Source: NIOZ-UU13 sp041862635
Lineage (GTDB): Bacteria > Planctomycetota > Phycisphaerae > Sedimentisphaerales > Anaerobacaceae
Assembly (NCBI GenBank): GCA_041862635.1
Contig: JBGVTO010000390.1
Coordinates: 1 to 14,859 of the forward strand
DNA: 14,859 nucleotides
Direction: 5' to 3'
A model generated the notes under the pieces. The model worked only from the letters and a program-made list of their open reading frames with translations. It did not search any database and was not told the origin of the DNA. The position numbers and the translations under genes are program-made. Of this stretch, positions 7,136 to 14,377 are shown piece by piece. The stretch's first letter is position 1. Each line of letters starts with the position of its first letter.

Positions 7136-8365
7136 ATGACTACAGATGTGCTGATTCTAAATACGGGGGTGGCGGATTTAAGAAGGCCGGATTTTAAATT
7201 CGCTGATAAGCTGGTTGGCAAAGGCGGATTGGCTAAGTGTAAAACCAAAGATATGCCGAATTACTCGCAGGCACAGTTGAGAGAATGGATCGAGCAGGGT
7301 TTTGCAACGGCAGGCGGGCCCGGCAACACGGCCCCTCTGATTGCGAGGACCGGTTTGAAAGTTGCAGTGGGGGTGAATCTCGGCAAGGGCGATTACGACG
7401 GCCTGGATGCCCAGGGCAGGTTTTTCCACGATGTGATGACTTCGAACGGTATAGATATGTCGCAAACTCACATACACCCCGATTTGCACACAGGGACAAC
7501 CTTTATTCATAGCACCTCAGGCGAAGACAGGGGGGGTATTGCGTACTTTCCCAACGCCAATGATGATTTTGATTTTGAGATATTCAAAGAGGTTGTTGAA
7601 AAATTAAAACCCAGTATAGTTTACTATATGTATTCCGGTCTGTCCGACAGGGGTGATGCCAACGGAGGCCGAGATTTAGCTGAATTTATTAAGTGGTGTC
7701 GCAGCAATGACGCTGTTACGATTGTTGACAGCCATACCTTAACAGGCAATCCCGGCGAGCTGATTAAAACCGGTAAGCCGATAAAGGAGTACCGGCTTTT
7801 AGAGCCGCTTTTACCAGAGGTTGATTTATTCTTTACGTCCTGCGATGAGGCGAAGCTGACTGAAAACACCCTTTCTCCAGGACGAGAATGGAACAAGTTT
7901 ACGGAACATGAAAACAATCTGCACTTTCTTGACTTTTTGACTGAAAAATTCTGGCGAAAAGCCTATCCCGAGCGCAGTCGAGGGAATAACAGAACAAAGC
8001 TGTTCGGCGTTACTGTCAGTGATGGTGCTTACGAGAAACACATTTGCCCGGATGGTCGCCTCGGCGGGCCGAACAAAATCGAATCGTGGTTTATGGGAGG
8101 TGAGATAGTTGACCTCGTTGGAGCAGGGGACGCATTCCGCGCGGGGCTTATTACATATATCGGGCGCAGTCTGGACCGGTTCAGGGACGGTTCTATAGAT
8201 TTTGCTGAAGCGGTGCAGATGGGCAATCTGTTCGCATCACTTTATATAAAAGCACCGCTTGACGACAGGTATGGCAATATCAAAACTTACGATAAAATGT
8301 TGAAAGTGGTCCGCAGCGATATAGCTTATCCCAGTTTTGAGGCATTGCGAGATGCTTTGAATTAG
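7136..8365 (+). CDS. PfkB-family carbohydrate kinase with an in-frame repeat insertion
   Basis: From ATG 7136 the protein is 409 residues, longer than the usual ~300-340 of ribokinase/fructokinase-type enzymes. Landmarks are the substrate-binding AGGPGN at 59-64, GVNLGKGDYDG at ~80-90, CDEAKLT near 239-245, and the second PfkB signature DLVGAGDAF at 326-334 with catalytic base Asp332. It should phosphorylate a sugar or sugar acid with ATP; the exact sugar cannot be read from sequence. Residues 276-283 (AYPERSRG) are a hallmark translation of a palindromic repeat and lie in a probable surface loop well before the active site. A GTG at 7115 could extend the protein by seven residues, but homologous-looking sequence begins at about residue 4. 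Neither start has a clear Shine-Dalgarno. The next gene follows after 27 bases. Confidence 0.88.
   Translation: MTTDVLILNTGVADLRRPDFKFADKLVGKGGLAKCKTKDMPNYSQAQLREWIEQGFATAGGPGNTAPLIARTGLKVAVGVNLGKGDYDGLDAQGRFFHDVMTSNGIDMSQTHIHPDLHTGTTFIHSTSGEDRGGIAYFPNANDDFDFEIFKEVVEKLKPSIVYYMYSGLSDRGDANGGRDLAEFIKWCRSNDAVTIVDSHTLTGNPGELIKTGKPIKEYRLLEPLLPEVDLFFTSCDEAKLTENTLSPGREWNKFTEHENNLHFLDFLTEKFWRKAYPERSRGNNRTKLFGVTVSDGAYEKHICPDGRLGGPNKIESWFMGGEIVDLVGAGDAFRAGLITYIGRSLDRFRDGSIDFAEAVQMGNLFASLYIKAPLDDRYGNIKTYDKMLKVVRSDIAYPSFEALRDALN
7964..7986 (+). repeat. Palindromic repeat inside the PfkB kinase gene
   Basis: TCCCGAGCGCAGTCGAGGGA (7966-7985) is the core of a common bacterial dispersed palindrome and resembles the CCCTGAGCGCAGCCGAA stretch at 10891-10907 in this window. 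It is read in frame as Tyr-Pro-Glu-Arg-Ser-Arg-Gly without breaking the kinase ORF. It is a coding insertion and does not truncate the gene. Confidence 0.7.
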
Positions 8366-8392
8366 ACAATTCAGAAAAGAAAGGAAGTACAA

Positions 8393-9469
8393 ATGACCAC
8401 GAAGGACACTGGATTGAACTGGCAGGACAAAGTTACTAATTACGCACAAATCGGAGGCATTGAAACCTCTGTTCTGGATAACGGTTTGGGCAAAGGAGCT
8501 CGAATCGCCTGGGTGAACACCGGAGCTGGTCTTCGATATAAGGTCGTTATCGACAGAGGGCTGGATATTGTCGATGCCTTTTATAATCAGTACAGTCTTG
8601 CCTGGCTCAGCCACGCGGGCGTAACTGCCCCACGGCCTGATGCAAACCGTGGGCTGGAATGGCTGTATTCTTTCGCCGGTGGTTTGTTGACAACGTGCGG
8701 GCTAACTCACGTTGGCGGGCCTGAAACCGACGAGCTCGGTGAGCGTGGTTTGCACGGACGCATCAGCAATCTTCCGGCTCAGGTTGAATCAATTGTGCAG
8801 CCGGTGCTGATGGCAGGAAAACTTCAAATGAGTATTACAGCAGTGATTAAGCAATCCCGCGTGTTCGGGCCTAATCTGGAACTAAGGCGTACTATATCAA
8901 GCACCCTCGGTGAGCCGACTGTTCGAATTCACGATGTCGTTAGCAATCTCGGTAATACACCGGTACCTCATATGATATTGTATCACTGCAACTATGGCTG
9001 GCCGCTGGTTGATGAGGGGACAGAAATTGTATGCAAAGGCAATTGGGCATCGCGTGGATTGGATATGGACAACGCTGTGTTCAACAGCAGACGAAATTTC
9101 CGAAAGTGTTCCAAGCCACTCGACAGCCATAGAGGTGGCGGCGAAGGCTGCGCTTTTATAGATGTGGCCGCTGATAAAAAGGGGATTTGCACAGCCGGTC
9201 TTTACAATCGAGGACTCGGCCTTGCGCTTGTCTTAAAATATAAGAAAAGACAATTACCCTGGCTTAGCAACTGGCAGCACTGGGGCCCCGGCGAATATGT
9301 TACTGCTCTGGAGCCTGGGACGAATCCGCCAATCGGCCAGAGCAAAGCCAGAGAGCAGAACAAACTAATACACATCGAGCCGGGAAAAAGCAAAACCTAC
9401 GACCTTGAAATGACAGTCTTAACGGATAAAGAGCAAATCAATCACTTTCTGAAGGCCGCGGGCCAATAA
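8393..9469 (+). CDS. DUF4432 aldose-1-epimerase-like protein
   Basis: A 358-residue cytoplasmic protein of the galactose-mutarotase-like beta-sandwich superfamily, DUF4432 type. Characteristic stretches are VVIDRGLDI at 71-79, LLTTCGLTHVGGP at about 98-110, GLHGRISNLPA at about 119-129, YHCNYGWPLVDEG near 197-209 and WQHWGPGEYVTALEPGTN near 292-309. Conserved His and Glu residues in these blocks are what mutarotase relatives use to bind and open sugar rings. The likely role is interconversion of sugar anomers or a related epimerisation feeding the cluster's isomerase, kinase or dehydrogenase; no substrate can be named. AAGGAAG (8381-8387) precedes ATG 8393. The stop is two bases before the next start, indicating translational coupling with the dehydrogenase. 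Confidence 0.85.
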   Translation: MTTKDTGLNWQDKVTNYAQIGGIETSVLDNGLGKGARIAWVNTGAGLRYKVVIDRGLDIVDAFYNQYSLAWLSHAGVTAPRPDANRGLEWLYSFAGGLLTTCGLTHVGGPETDELGERGLHGRISNLPAQVESIVQPVLMAGKLQMSITAVIKQSRVFGPNLELRRTISSTLGEPTVRIHDVVSNLGNTPVPHMILYHCNYGWPLVDEGTEIVCKGNWASRGLDMDNAVFNSRRNFRKCSKPLDSHRGGGEGCAFIDVAADKKGICTAGLYNRGLGLALVLKYKKRQLPWLSNWQHWGPGEYVTALEPGTNPPIGQSKAREQNKLIHIEPGKSKTYDLEMTVLTDKEQINHFLKAAGQ

Positions 9470-9471
9470 TT

Positions 9472-10809
9472 ATGACAGAGCATGTATTTACCGGTTTTGG
9501 ATTCGGGCCAATCCAGGGCGGTCTGTTTGCCAAGGAGGCATTTCAAAGCGGCAATTTTACACGTATAGTAGCAGCAGAGATTGACGCCCAGTTAGTCGAT
9601 GCGGTCAGGGCCAACAACGGCAGCTACTACGTCAATGTAGCCAAAGCCGACGGCATCGAAACGGTACAGATCGATAATGTCGAATTGCTTAATCCCAACA
9701 TCGCAGCGGATAAGCAAACCCTTCTTGAAGTTTTGGCACAATCTACAGAAATAACTACCTGCCTGCCTTCTGTTAATTTCTATGAATCGGGCGGCGCCGA
9801 CAGCGTTGCTTCATTGATAGCTGATGGTTTGAAAAACAGCACAGCAAAAGCAACAATAATTTATACGGCGGAAAACAATAACCGCGCGGCGGAGATACTG
9901 GAAAAAGCCGTTGTCCAAAAAATAAGTGCCCTGTCTGAAAAGCCGGTGCAGTTTCTAAACACTGTAATCGGTAAGATGAGCCGAGTCGTTACCGACCCGG
10001 CTGAAACCGAAGCACGATGCGAAGGTTCCCGAGGTCTGCGAAAACAGGGAGGTTTTCGCTCGGAAATCGCAGAGCTAAAACTAAAAACCATAGCGCCGGG
10101 TATCAACAGGGCCTTTCTTGTAGAACAGTTCAACCGAATCCTGGTAAGCCGAGCACGAATTTCTGATTTTAAGCCGGGTATTGAAGTCTTTATTGAAAAG
10201 GACGACCTGTTGGCTTTCGAGGAAGCAAAGCTGTATGGCCATAACGCGATACATTCACTGCTTGGCTTCATCGCTGCCGTTATGGGCTACACCAAGATGA
10301 CAGAACTCAAGAATGACCGGCATGTTATGCAGATCGGCAGAGCCGCTTTTTTTCAAGAGAGCGGCGCCGCACTTATAAAAAAATATGCTCACCTCGGTGA
10401 CGAACTTTTCACCGAAGCAGGTTTTAAAGTCTCTGCCGAGTACCTGCTCGAACGAATGACCAATCCTTATCTGGGAGATACAGTTGTTAGGGTTGTTCGT
10501 GATGCAGTGCGCAAACTCGGGATGAACGGGCGGATATTTGGGACTATGCAACTGGCGTTGGAATATGGTATCGAGCCGAGGAATATGGCTTTAGGAGCTA
10601 TGGCAGGTATCGCTGTGCTACTAAAAAAAGCGGACGAAAATAATCTGCCCAGCGATTTGCGTTTTGGTGATTGGCGTAAATTAAATGACTCCAAAATAGA
10701 AAAAATTATCAACTGGCTTTGGGCCGGACAGACATCGAAATATGCCGACCAGCTCATTAAGTATGTCCAAAACGCGCGAAAACCTCTAACAACTTTAATA
10801 AAAGAATAA
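9472..10809 (+). CDS. Polyol dehydrogenase of the mannitol dehydrogenase / MtlD family
   Basis: A 445-residue NAD(P)-dependent dehydrogenase related to mannitol-1-phosphate 5-dehydrogenase (E. coli MtlD, 382 aa). The N-terminal nucleotide-binding motif is GFGFGPIQGG (8-17). The catalytic triad of the long-chain mannitol dehydrogenases, spaced K-x4-N-x2-H, is Lys253, Asn258 and His261 (KLYGHNAIH). The C-terminal helical domain carries FQESGAALIKKYA and NPYLGDTVVRVVRDAVRKL, close to MtlD's MEESGAVLIKRYG and NPYLKDDVERVGRQPLRKL. The enzyme should oxidise a sugar alcohol (or its phosphate) to a ketose, or the reverse. It starts two bases after the DUF4432 stop, with no clear Shine-Dalgarno, so it is probably coupled. 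Residues ~178-197 (around EARCEGSRGLRKQGG) look inserted relative to relatives and coincide with a DNA palindrome. Confidence 0.85.
   Translation: MTEHVFTGFGFGPIQGGLFAKEAFQSGNFTRIVAAEIDAQLVDAVRANNGSYYVNVAKADGIETVQIDNVELLNPNIAADKQTLLEVLAQSTEITTCLPSVNFYESGGADSVASLIADGLKNSTAKATIIYTAENNNRAAEILEKAVVQKISALSEKPVQFLNTVIGKMSRVVTDPAETEARCEGSRGLRKQGGFRSEIAELKLKTIAPGINRAFLVEQFNRILVSRARISDFKPGIEVFIEKDDLLAFEEAKLYGHNAIHSLLGFIAAVMGYTKMTELKNDRHVMQIGRAAFFQESGAALIKKYAHLGDELFTEAGFKVSAEYLLERMTNPYLGDTVVRVVRDAVRKLGMNGRIFGTMQLALEYGIEPRNMALGAMAGIAVLLKKADENNLPSDLRFGDWRKLNDSKIEKIINWLWAGQTSKYADQLIKYVQNARKPLTTLIKE
10029..10063 (+). repeat. Palindrome inside the polyol dehydrogenase gene
   Basis: Perfect arms GCGAAAAC (10038-10045) and GTTTTCGC (10052-10059) with a 6-base loop are flanked by CCGA (10029-10032) and TCGG (10060-10063), giving a 12-bp paired structure with one 5-base bulge. 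It encodes the segment just after residue 185, which is not matched in E. coli MtlD. It differs in sequence from the other repeats in the window. Confidence 0.55.
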
Positions 10810-10860
10810 TCAGTTTGGCTGGGTGCATCTGTATCTTATAGGTAAGAAATTATGTAGATC

Positions 10861-10936
10861 CCCGCCCATTCGGCCCTTCGGCGGAGTTTACCCTGAGCGC
10901 AGCCGAATGGGCTCAGGGCAGGCTTTGCGCGGGAAT
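10861..10936 (+). repeat. Composite GC-rich palindromic repeat between the dehydrogenase and sppA
   Basis: The outer parts CCCCGC and GCGGGAATGACA resemble the common GATTCCCGC...GCGGGAATGACA dispersed hairpin. Inside are two overlapping inverted repeats: GCCCATTCGG (10864-10873) with CCGAATGGGC (10903-10912), a perfect 10-bp stem, and CCCTGAGC (10891-10898) with GCTCAGGG (10911-10918), a perfect 8-bp stem. They share bases 10911-10912, so the full stems cannot form together. There is no T-run. It may mark the 3' end of the sugar cluster transcript. Confidence 0.72.
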
Positions 10937-10971
10937 GACAGAGAGTAGAATAATGGCATAATTTTTGACGA

Positions 10972-11000
10972 TTGACGGTAAGGGGGTCGCGACTTATAAT
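10972..11000 (+). promoter_or_regulatory. Near-consensus sigma-70-type promoter for sppA-mntA-hepT
   Basis: TTGACG (10972-10977) and a perfect TATAAT (10995-11000) are spaced by exactly 17 bases, the best promoter match in the window. A start near 11007 would give a leader of about 23 bases before ATG 11030, which contains the Shine-Dalgarno GAAAGG. A second TTGACG at 10965-10970 is too far away (24 bases) to serve this -10 box. Confidence 0.8.
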
Positions 11001-11029
11001 GGCGGCGGTTATTTTTGAAAGGGTTTATT

Positions 11030-12088
11030 ATGGATTTTGAACAGGACAATAATTTGTCAGGGCCTACGGAGCCGCAGCCGACAGAGCCAATTTCCGGCCT
11101 TGGTGCGGGCAGGACGAGAATGGAGCCACGGAGGAAAGGAGCAGGCTGGAGAATTTTCTGGGGTATTGTTTTAGCACTGTCGGTTATGGCAAATATCGTA
11201 CTATTTTTCATACTAATCGGCGTGGTCGCTATCTTTGCGACAGGGCAAAGAGGCCTCCTTACCGAAGAAATCATACGAGAAGGGCCGGCAAGAACTAAAA
11301 TTGCGATGATTACAGTGCAGGGCGTAATATATGGTGAAGTAGCCAGCGATTTTTATAGGCAGCTAAAAGAAGCTCGGCGGGACAAGCACGTGAAGGGCGT
11401 CATTGTTCGGGTGAATTCGCCTGGCGGAACTATTTCAGCCAGCGACCAAATTCACAAGGAAATCAGCAAGTTCCGCGAGGAGGAAAAAAAGCCGGTCGTT
11501 GCTTTTATGCAGGGCGTGGCTGCTTCGGGCGGGTATTATACGTCCGTTGCGTGCGAGAAAATCATAGCTGAGCCAACTACGATTACCGGCTCCATCGGAG
11601 TAATAAGCTGGTATTTTGTTGTGCAGGAACTGCTGGAAGATAAGCTCGGCGTTTTGCCGGTTGTTGTTAAGTCGGGCCAAAAAAAGGATTGGCCCAGCTC
11701 GTTCAGGGCACCAACACCGGAAGAAATCCAATACATGCGAGATAAGGTAATCACTCCTGCCCTTGATAGGTTTGTAAAGGTTGTTGCTGATGGAAGGAAA
11801 ACGTCACTTACGTTGGATGATGTCAGACGGCTTGCTGACGGCGGTATTTTCGGTGCCCAGGAGGCGGTTGAGGAAAAGCTAATAGATGAGATTGGCTATC
11901 TGGATGAGGCAATAGAGTTGGCCAAATCTCTGGCGGGGATTGATAAGGCCCAGGTAGTACAATATCGCAAGCCATTCTCCTTGACTGACTTTTTGAGCTA
12001 CCGCAAGTCAAACTTATTAAAAATCGACAGAACAACACTCTACGAATTTAGTACGCCGCAGATATTATACCTCTGGAGTGCATATTGA
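11030..12088 (+). CDS. sppA: Signal peptide peptidase SppA-type S49 serine protease
   Basis: A 352-residue membrane-anchored protease. The N-terminus is cytoplasmic and Pro-rich, followed by one transmembrane segment at about 43-71 and then the S49 (ClpP-like fold) domain. Visible motifs are VIVRVNSPGGT at 124-134, the nucleophile region QGVAASGGYY at 161-170 with Ser166, the GSIGVIS stretch at 187-193, and KSGQKKD at 214-220, in which Lys219 is the probable catalytic base by comparison with B. subtilis SppA. The family cleaves leftover signal peptides and other membrane-associated peptides. The length fits the short, single-domain bacterial SppA. ATG 11030 is chosen over TTG 11015 because GAAAGGG lies at 11017-11023 with good spacing. 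It is followed without a gap by mntA. Confidence 0.92.
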   Translation: MDFEQDNNLSGPTEPQPTEPISGLGAGRTRMEPRRKGAGWRIFWGIVLALSVMANIVLFFILIGVVAIFATGQRGLLTEEIIREGPARTKIAMITVQGVIYGEVASDFYRQLKEARRDKHVKGVIVRVNSPGGTISASDQIHKEISKFREEEKKPVVAFMQGVAASGGYYTSVACEKIIAEPTTITGSIGVISWYFVVQELLEDKLGVLPVVVKSGQKKDWPSSFRAPTPEEIQYMRDKVITPALDRFVKVVADGRKTSLTLDDVRRLADGGIFGAQEAVEEKLIDEIGYLDEAIELAKSLAGIDKAQVVQYRKPFSLTDFLSYRKSNLLKIDRTTLYEFSTPQILYLWSAY

Positions 12089-12400
12089 ATGATAAGTTTT
12101 ATTGAGGAAAATTACGAATCGCTCAAACGCCTTTGCAGAAAGTATCGTGTCAAGCGCTTCGAAGTATTTGGTTCAGCTTTGACCGGTGAGGGATTTGACG
12201 CTGAAAAAAGCGACCTGGATTTCTTGGTGGAATTTCTGCCGTTGCAACCGGGTGAGCATGCCGATGCCTATTTTGGCCTGCTTGAAGCATTACAGGATTT
12301 GTTCAACAGGCACGTTGACCTAGTGATGCCTCGTGCTATAAAAAATCCATATTTCCTTGAATCCATCAATAAGTCTCGTGAGGTAATCTATGCAGCTTGA
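12089..12400 (+). CDS. mntA: MNT-domain nucleotidyltransferase, antitoxin of a HEPN/MNT pair
   Basis: A 103-residue minimal nucleotidyltransferase. The polymerase-beta-type signature is FGSALTG...SDLDFLV at 27-47, with Gly28-Ser29, metal-binding Asp42 and Asp44, and a third Asp77 in HVDLV. In the studied MntA-HepT systems such a protein neutralises its HEPN partner by transferring AMP groups onto a tyrosine. The spacing between GS and DxD is 12 residues, rather than the 10 of the classic motif. The start codon follows the sppA stop directly (TGAATG), with GGAG at 12075-12078 inside sppA as ribosome site. Its last 11 bases overlap the next gene, the usual coupling for a toxin-antitoxin pair. 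Confidence 0.9.
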   Translation: MISFIEENYESLKRLCRKYRVKRFEVFGSALTGEGFDAEKSDLDFLVEFLPLQPGEHADAYFGLLEALQDLFNRHVDLVMPRAIKNPYFLESINKSREVIYAA

Positions 12401-12740
12401 ATCAAAAAAGCTTCTGGAGGACATTCGCCAGGCAGCGGCAAACATTCTCGAATTTACTTCGGGTAAGACCCTCGATAATTATGCAAATGACCCATTGCTG
12501 CACAGCGGTGTTGAACGACAGTTTGAAATTATTGGTGAAGCTTTGAACCGGCTATCCAGGGTCAATCCTGATTTGACCAGCCGAATTTACCATTACCAGC
12601 ATATTATATCTTTTCGTAATGTTCTCATTCACGGTTATGACATTGTGGAGGACCCTATTGTTTGGGATGTGGTTGTGAACGATTTGCCTACACTCCACGA
12701 ACAGGTCCGGAAATTACTCGACGAAAAGAACAACGGGTAA
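12390..12740 (+). CDS. hepT: HEPN-domain RNase toxin (HepT, DUF86 family)
   Basis: A 116-residue all-helical protein. The HEPN active-site motif Rx4HxY is exactly present as RNVLIHGY, residues 76-83, with Arg76, His81 and Tyr83. In HepT toxins Arg and His form the RNase site and the Tyr is the residue AMPylated by MntA. Other family features are the N-terminal helix with LLEDIRQAAANI and the conserved VERQFEIIGEALNRL. The start ATG 12390 overlaps mntA by 11 bases, with GAGG just upstream. The expected role is toxic cleavage of cellular RNA when the antitoxin is absent, giving phage defence, element stabilisation or stress control. Both members look intact. Confidence 0.92.
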   Translation: MQLESKKLLEDIRQAAANILEFTSGKTLDNYANDPLLHSGVERQFEIIGEALNRLSRVNPDLTSRIYHYQHIISFRNVLIHGYDIVEDPIVWDVVVNDLPTLHEQVRKLLDEKNNG

Positions 12741-12777
12741 GCAGCAAAAGTGAAAGAATAGGCGATGAGAGATTGTT

Positions 12778-12799
12778 CCGACAAGTGTTTCATTGTCGG
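12778..12799. other. Short perfect hairpin upstream of the glycoside hydrolase gene
   Basis: CCGACAA (12778-12784) and TTGTCGG (12793-12799) form a 7-bp perfect inverted repeat with an 8-base loop in the 122-base gap between hepT and the glycoside hydrolase. There is no T-run after it on either side, so it is a poor terminator. It could be a regulator-binding site or a weak stop. No convincing promoter hexamer pair was found in this gap. Confidence 0.4.
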
Positions 12800-12862
12800 G
12801 GTTGAATTGTTCGCTGAGGTGTGTAAAAGCATCTTCAACAAGCAATAACTACAAAGGGACGA

Positions 12863-14371
12863 ATGATATATCAAAGGTTGCCATGTTCATTTAAAGCGGT
12901 GCCGTCATTTCTTATAGGGAGCCATTTTTTTGTCGTACTCGCGGCGGTAGCTATCGGGTTTTCTGTAATCAGCAGCGCGGCAGAGCCTTCTAAGATGCAA
13001 CTGATAATCACAAGAGCTGACGGCCACGGTTTTGTGGAGCGCGACTCCGGCTGTGACTATATCGTTTTTGGAACCAACTATTACGACCCTCATACCGGCT
13101 GGGCGCCGAAAATATGGCGGCGATTTGATGCTGAAAAGGTTCGGCGGCATTTTCAGGTTATGAGCAAACTGGGCATCAATTGCGCCCGGGTTTTCCTTAC
13201 CGCCGGCAGTTTTCAACCTAACGCCGAGACTATCGAGGAGAAGTCTCTTGAGAAACTGGATGCGCTTATCAAGATTGCCCGTGAGACAGGCATCCGGCTT
13301 TTACTCACCGGCCCGGACCATTGGGAAGGTCAGCCTTCGTATTGGAAACCGGACCGTTTCGCAGGCGAGGCAGCTTTGCAGGCGCTTGAACACTTCTGGG
13401 ACGTAGTGGGCCGGCGTTATCGGGGCGAGCCGGCCATTTTTGCTTGGGACCTTCTGAACGAGCCTCATTTGCCATGGTTTGTCGAGCGATGGCGTCCACA
13501 ATGGAATACCTGGCTGCAAAAAACCTATGGAAGCTGGGAGTCGCTGAAGGCCGCCTGGGGTGATGAGCTTACCGAAGGGGAGCAATGGGGCAAGGTGGCT
13601 GTAGCCAAAAATCAGCCCGACTCGGCAAATCCGAGATTGCGCGACTGGCAGCTTTTTCGGGAACATCTGGCTGACCGTTGGGTGCGCCGCCAGATCGAAG
13701 CTCTCCGCAGGGCTGATCCGACCCACCTCATTACCGTAGGGTACATCCAATGGTCCTATCCGCTGATTCGCCCGGGTAATCCGAGTCGTTACTCGGCCTT
13801 CAATCCACATCGCCAGGCCCGCTGGCTTGACTTTCTAACAATTCATTTCTATCCGACTCTTGGTAATCCATTCGGCTCTGAAGAAAACTGGGACAAGAAT
13901 CTGGGCTGCCTGCAGGCGGTTTTGGCTTACTGTCATACTTCAAAGCCGGTGGTTTTAGGTGAATACGGCTGGTACGGTGGTGGTACACCTCAAAATCATC
14001 CTTATCTTAGTGAGGACGAGCAGGCACGTTGGCTCAGCGCCGAAGTCGAGGCATCGCGTCCGCTGGCCGATGGATGGCTCTCCTGGCCGTTTGCAGACTC
14101 ACCTGAATCAACCGATATCAGTCTTTTTGCCGGCCTGGTCAAAGCGGACCTGACTGTGAAGGTCTGGGGTCGCAAGTTTGGAACGTTGGCAGCAAATCTG
14201 CCGGAGCTAAAACGTTCGGCACCCAAGCTGCCCGGATTTAATTTCCCGAATGTCCTTACGGCGGACAGCGAAGAGTTCAGCAACATGCATCGCAGCTATG
14301 TAGATGCTATTCAACAGGGTATCAGTGTGACTGGCCTGACGAAAACAACAATGGGTAACCTGGAAAGGTGA
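12863..14371 (+). CDS. Secreted clan GH-A glycoside hydrolase, GH5-like
   Basis: A 502-residue protein with an N-terminal signal peptide: hydrophobic 15-35, likely cleavage after SSAA (40/41). The catalytic TIM barrel has the clan GH-A layout: acid/base Glu200 in WDLLNEPH, HFYP at 328-331, and nucleophile Glu367 in VVLGEYGW at the end of strand 7. WxxWLQKTYGSWESLKAAWG at about 214-233 is also seen in GH5/GH42-type enzymes. Retaining endo- or exo-activity on a beta-linked polysaccharide such as mannan or glucan is expected; the linkage cannot be decided here. Residues after ~460 form a short tail without an obvious binding module. AAAGGGA lies only 3 bases before ATG 12863, an unusually tight spacing. 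The gene converges on the tRNA-Lys gene, and its stop codon lies 6 bases from the tRNA 3' end. Confidence 0.88.
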   Translation: MIYQRLPCSFKAVPSFLIGSHFFVVLAAVAIGFSVISSAAEPSKMQLIITRADGHGFVERDSGCDYIVFGTNYYDPHTGWAPKIWRRFDAEKVRRHFQVMSKLGINCARVFLTAGSFQPNAETIEEKSLEKLDALIKIARETGIRLLLTGPDHWEGQPSYWKPDRFAGEAALQALEHFWDVVGRRYRGEPAIFAWDLLNEPHLPWFVERWRPQWNTWLQKTYGSWESLKAAWGDELTEGEQWGKVAVAKNQPDSANPRLRDWQLFREHLADRWVRRQIEALRRADPTHLITVGYIQWSYPLIRPGNPSRYSAFNPHRQARWLDFLTIHFYPTLGNPFGSEENWDKNLGCLQAVLAYCHTSKPVVLGEYGWYGGGTPQNHPYLSEDEQARWLSAEVEASRPLADGWLSWPFADSPESTDISLFAGLVKADLTVKVWGRKFGTLAANLPELKRSAPKLPGFNFPNVLTADSEEFSNMHRSYVDAIQQGISVTGLTKTTMGNLER

Positions 14372-14377
14372 AAAAAA

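Noticed and set aside
6928..7248. 106-aa minus-strand frame spanning the repeats before the kinase
   Set aside because: Its middle (SALSGAEGEES) is the translation of the palindromic repeats, and its ends overlap the NagB-like and kinase genes.
4141..10936. CRISPR array from the recurring repeats
   Set aside because: Copies are kilobases apart, differ in structure and lack regular spacers; no cas genes are present.
11015..11029. TTG start for sppA giving five extra residues
   Set aside because: The Shine-Dalgarno GAAAGGG overlaps this codon and is correctly spaced for ATG 11030.
13301..13810. 169-aa open frame on the minus strand inside the glycoside hydrolase
   Set aside because: It is antisense to the catalytic core of the GH-A enzyme, whose NEP and GEYGW motifs show the plus frame is coding.
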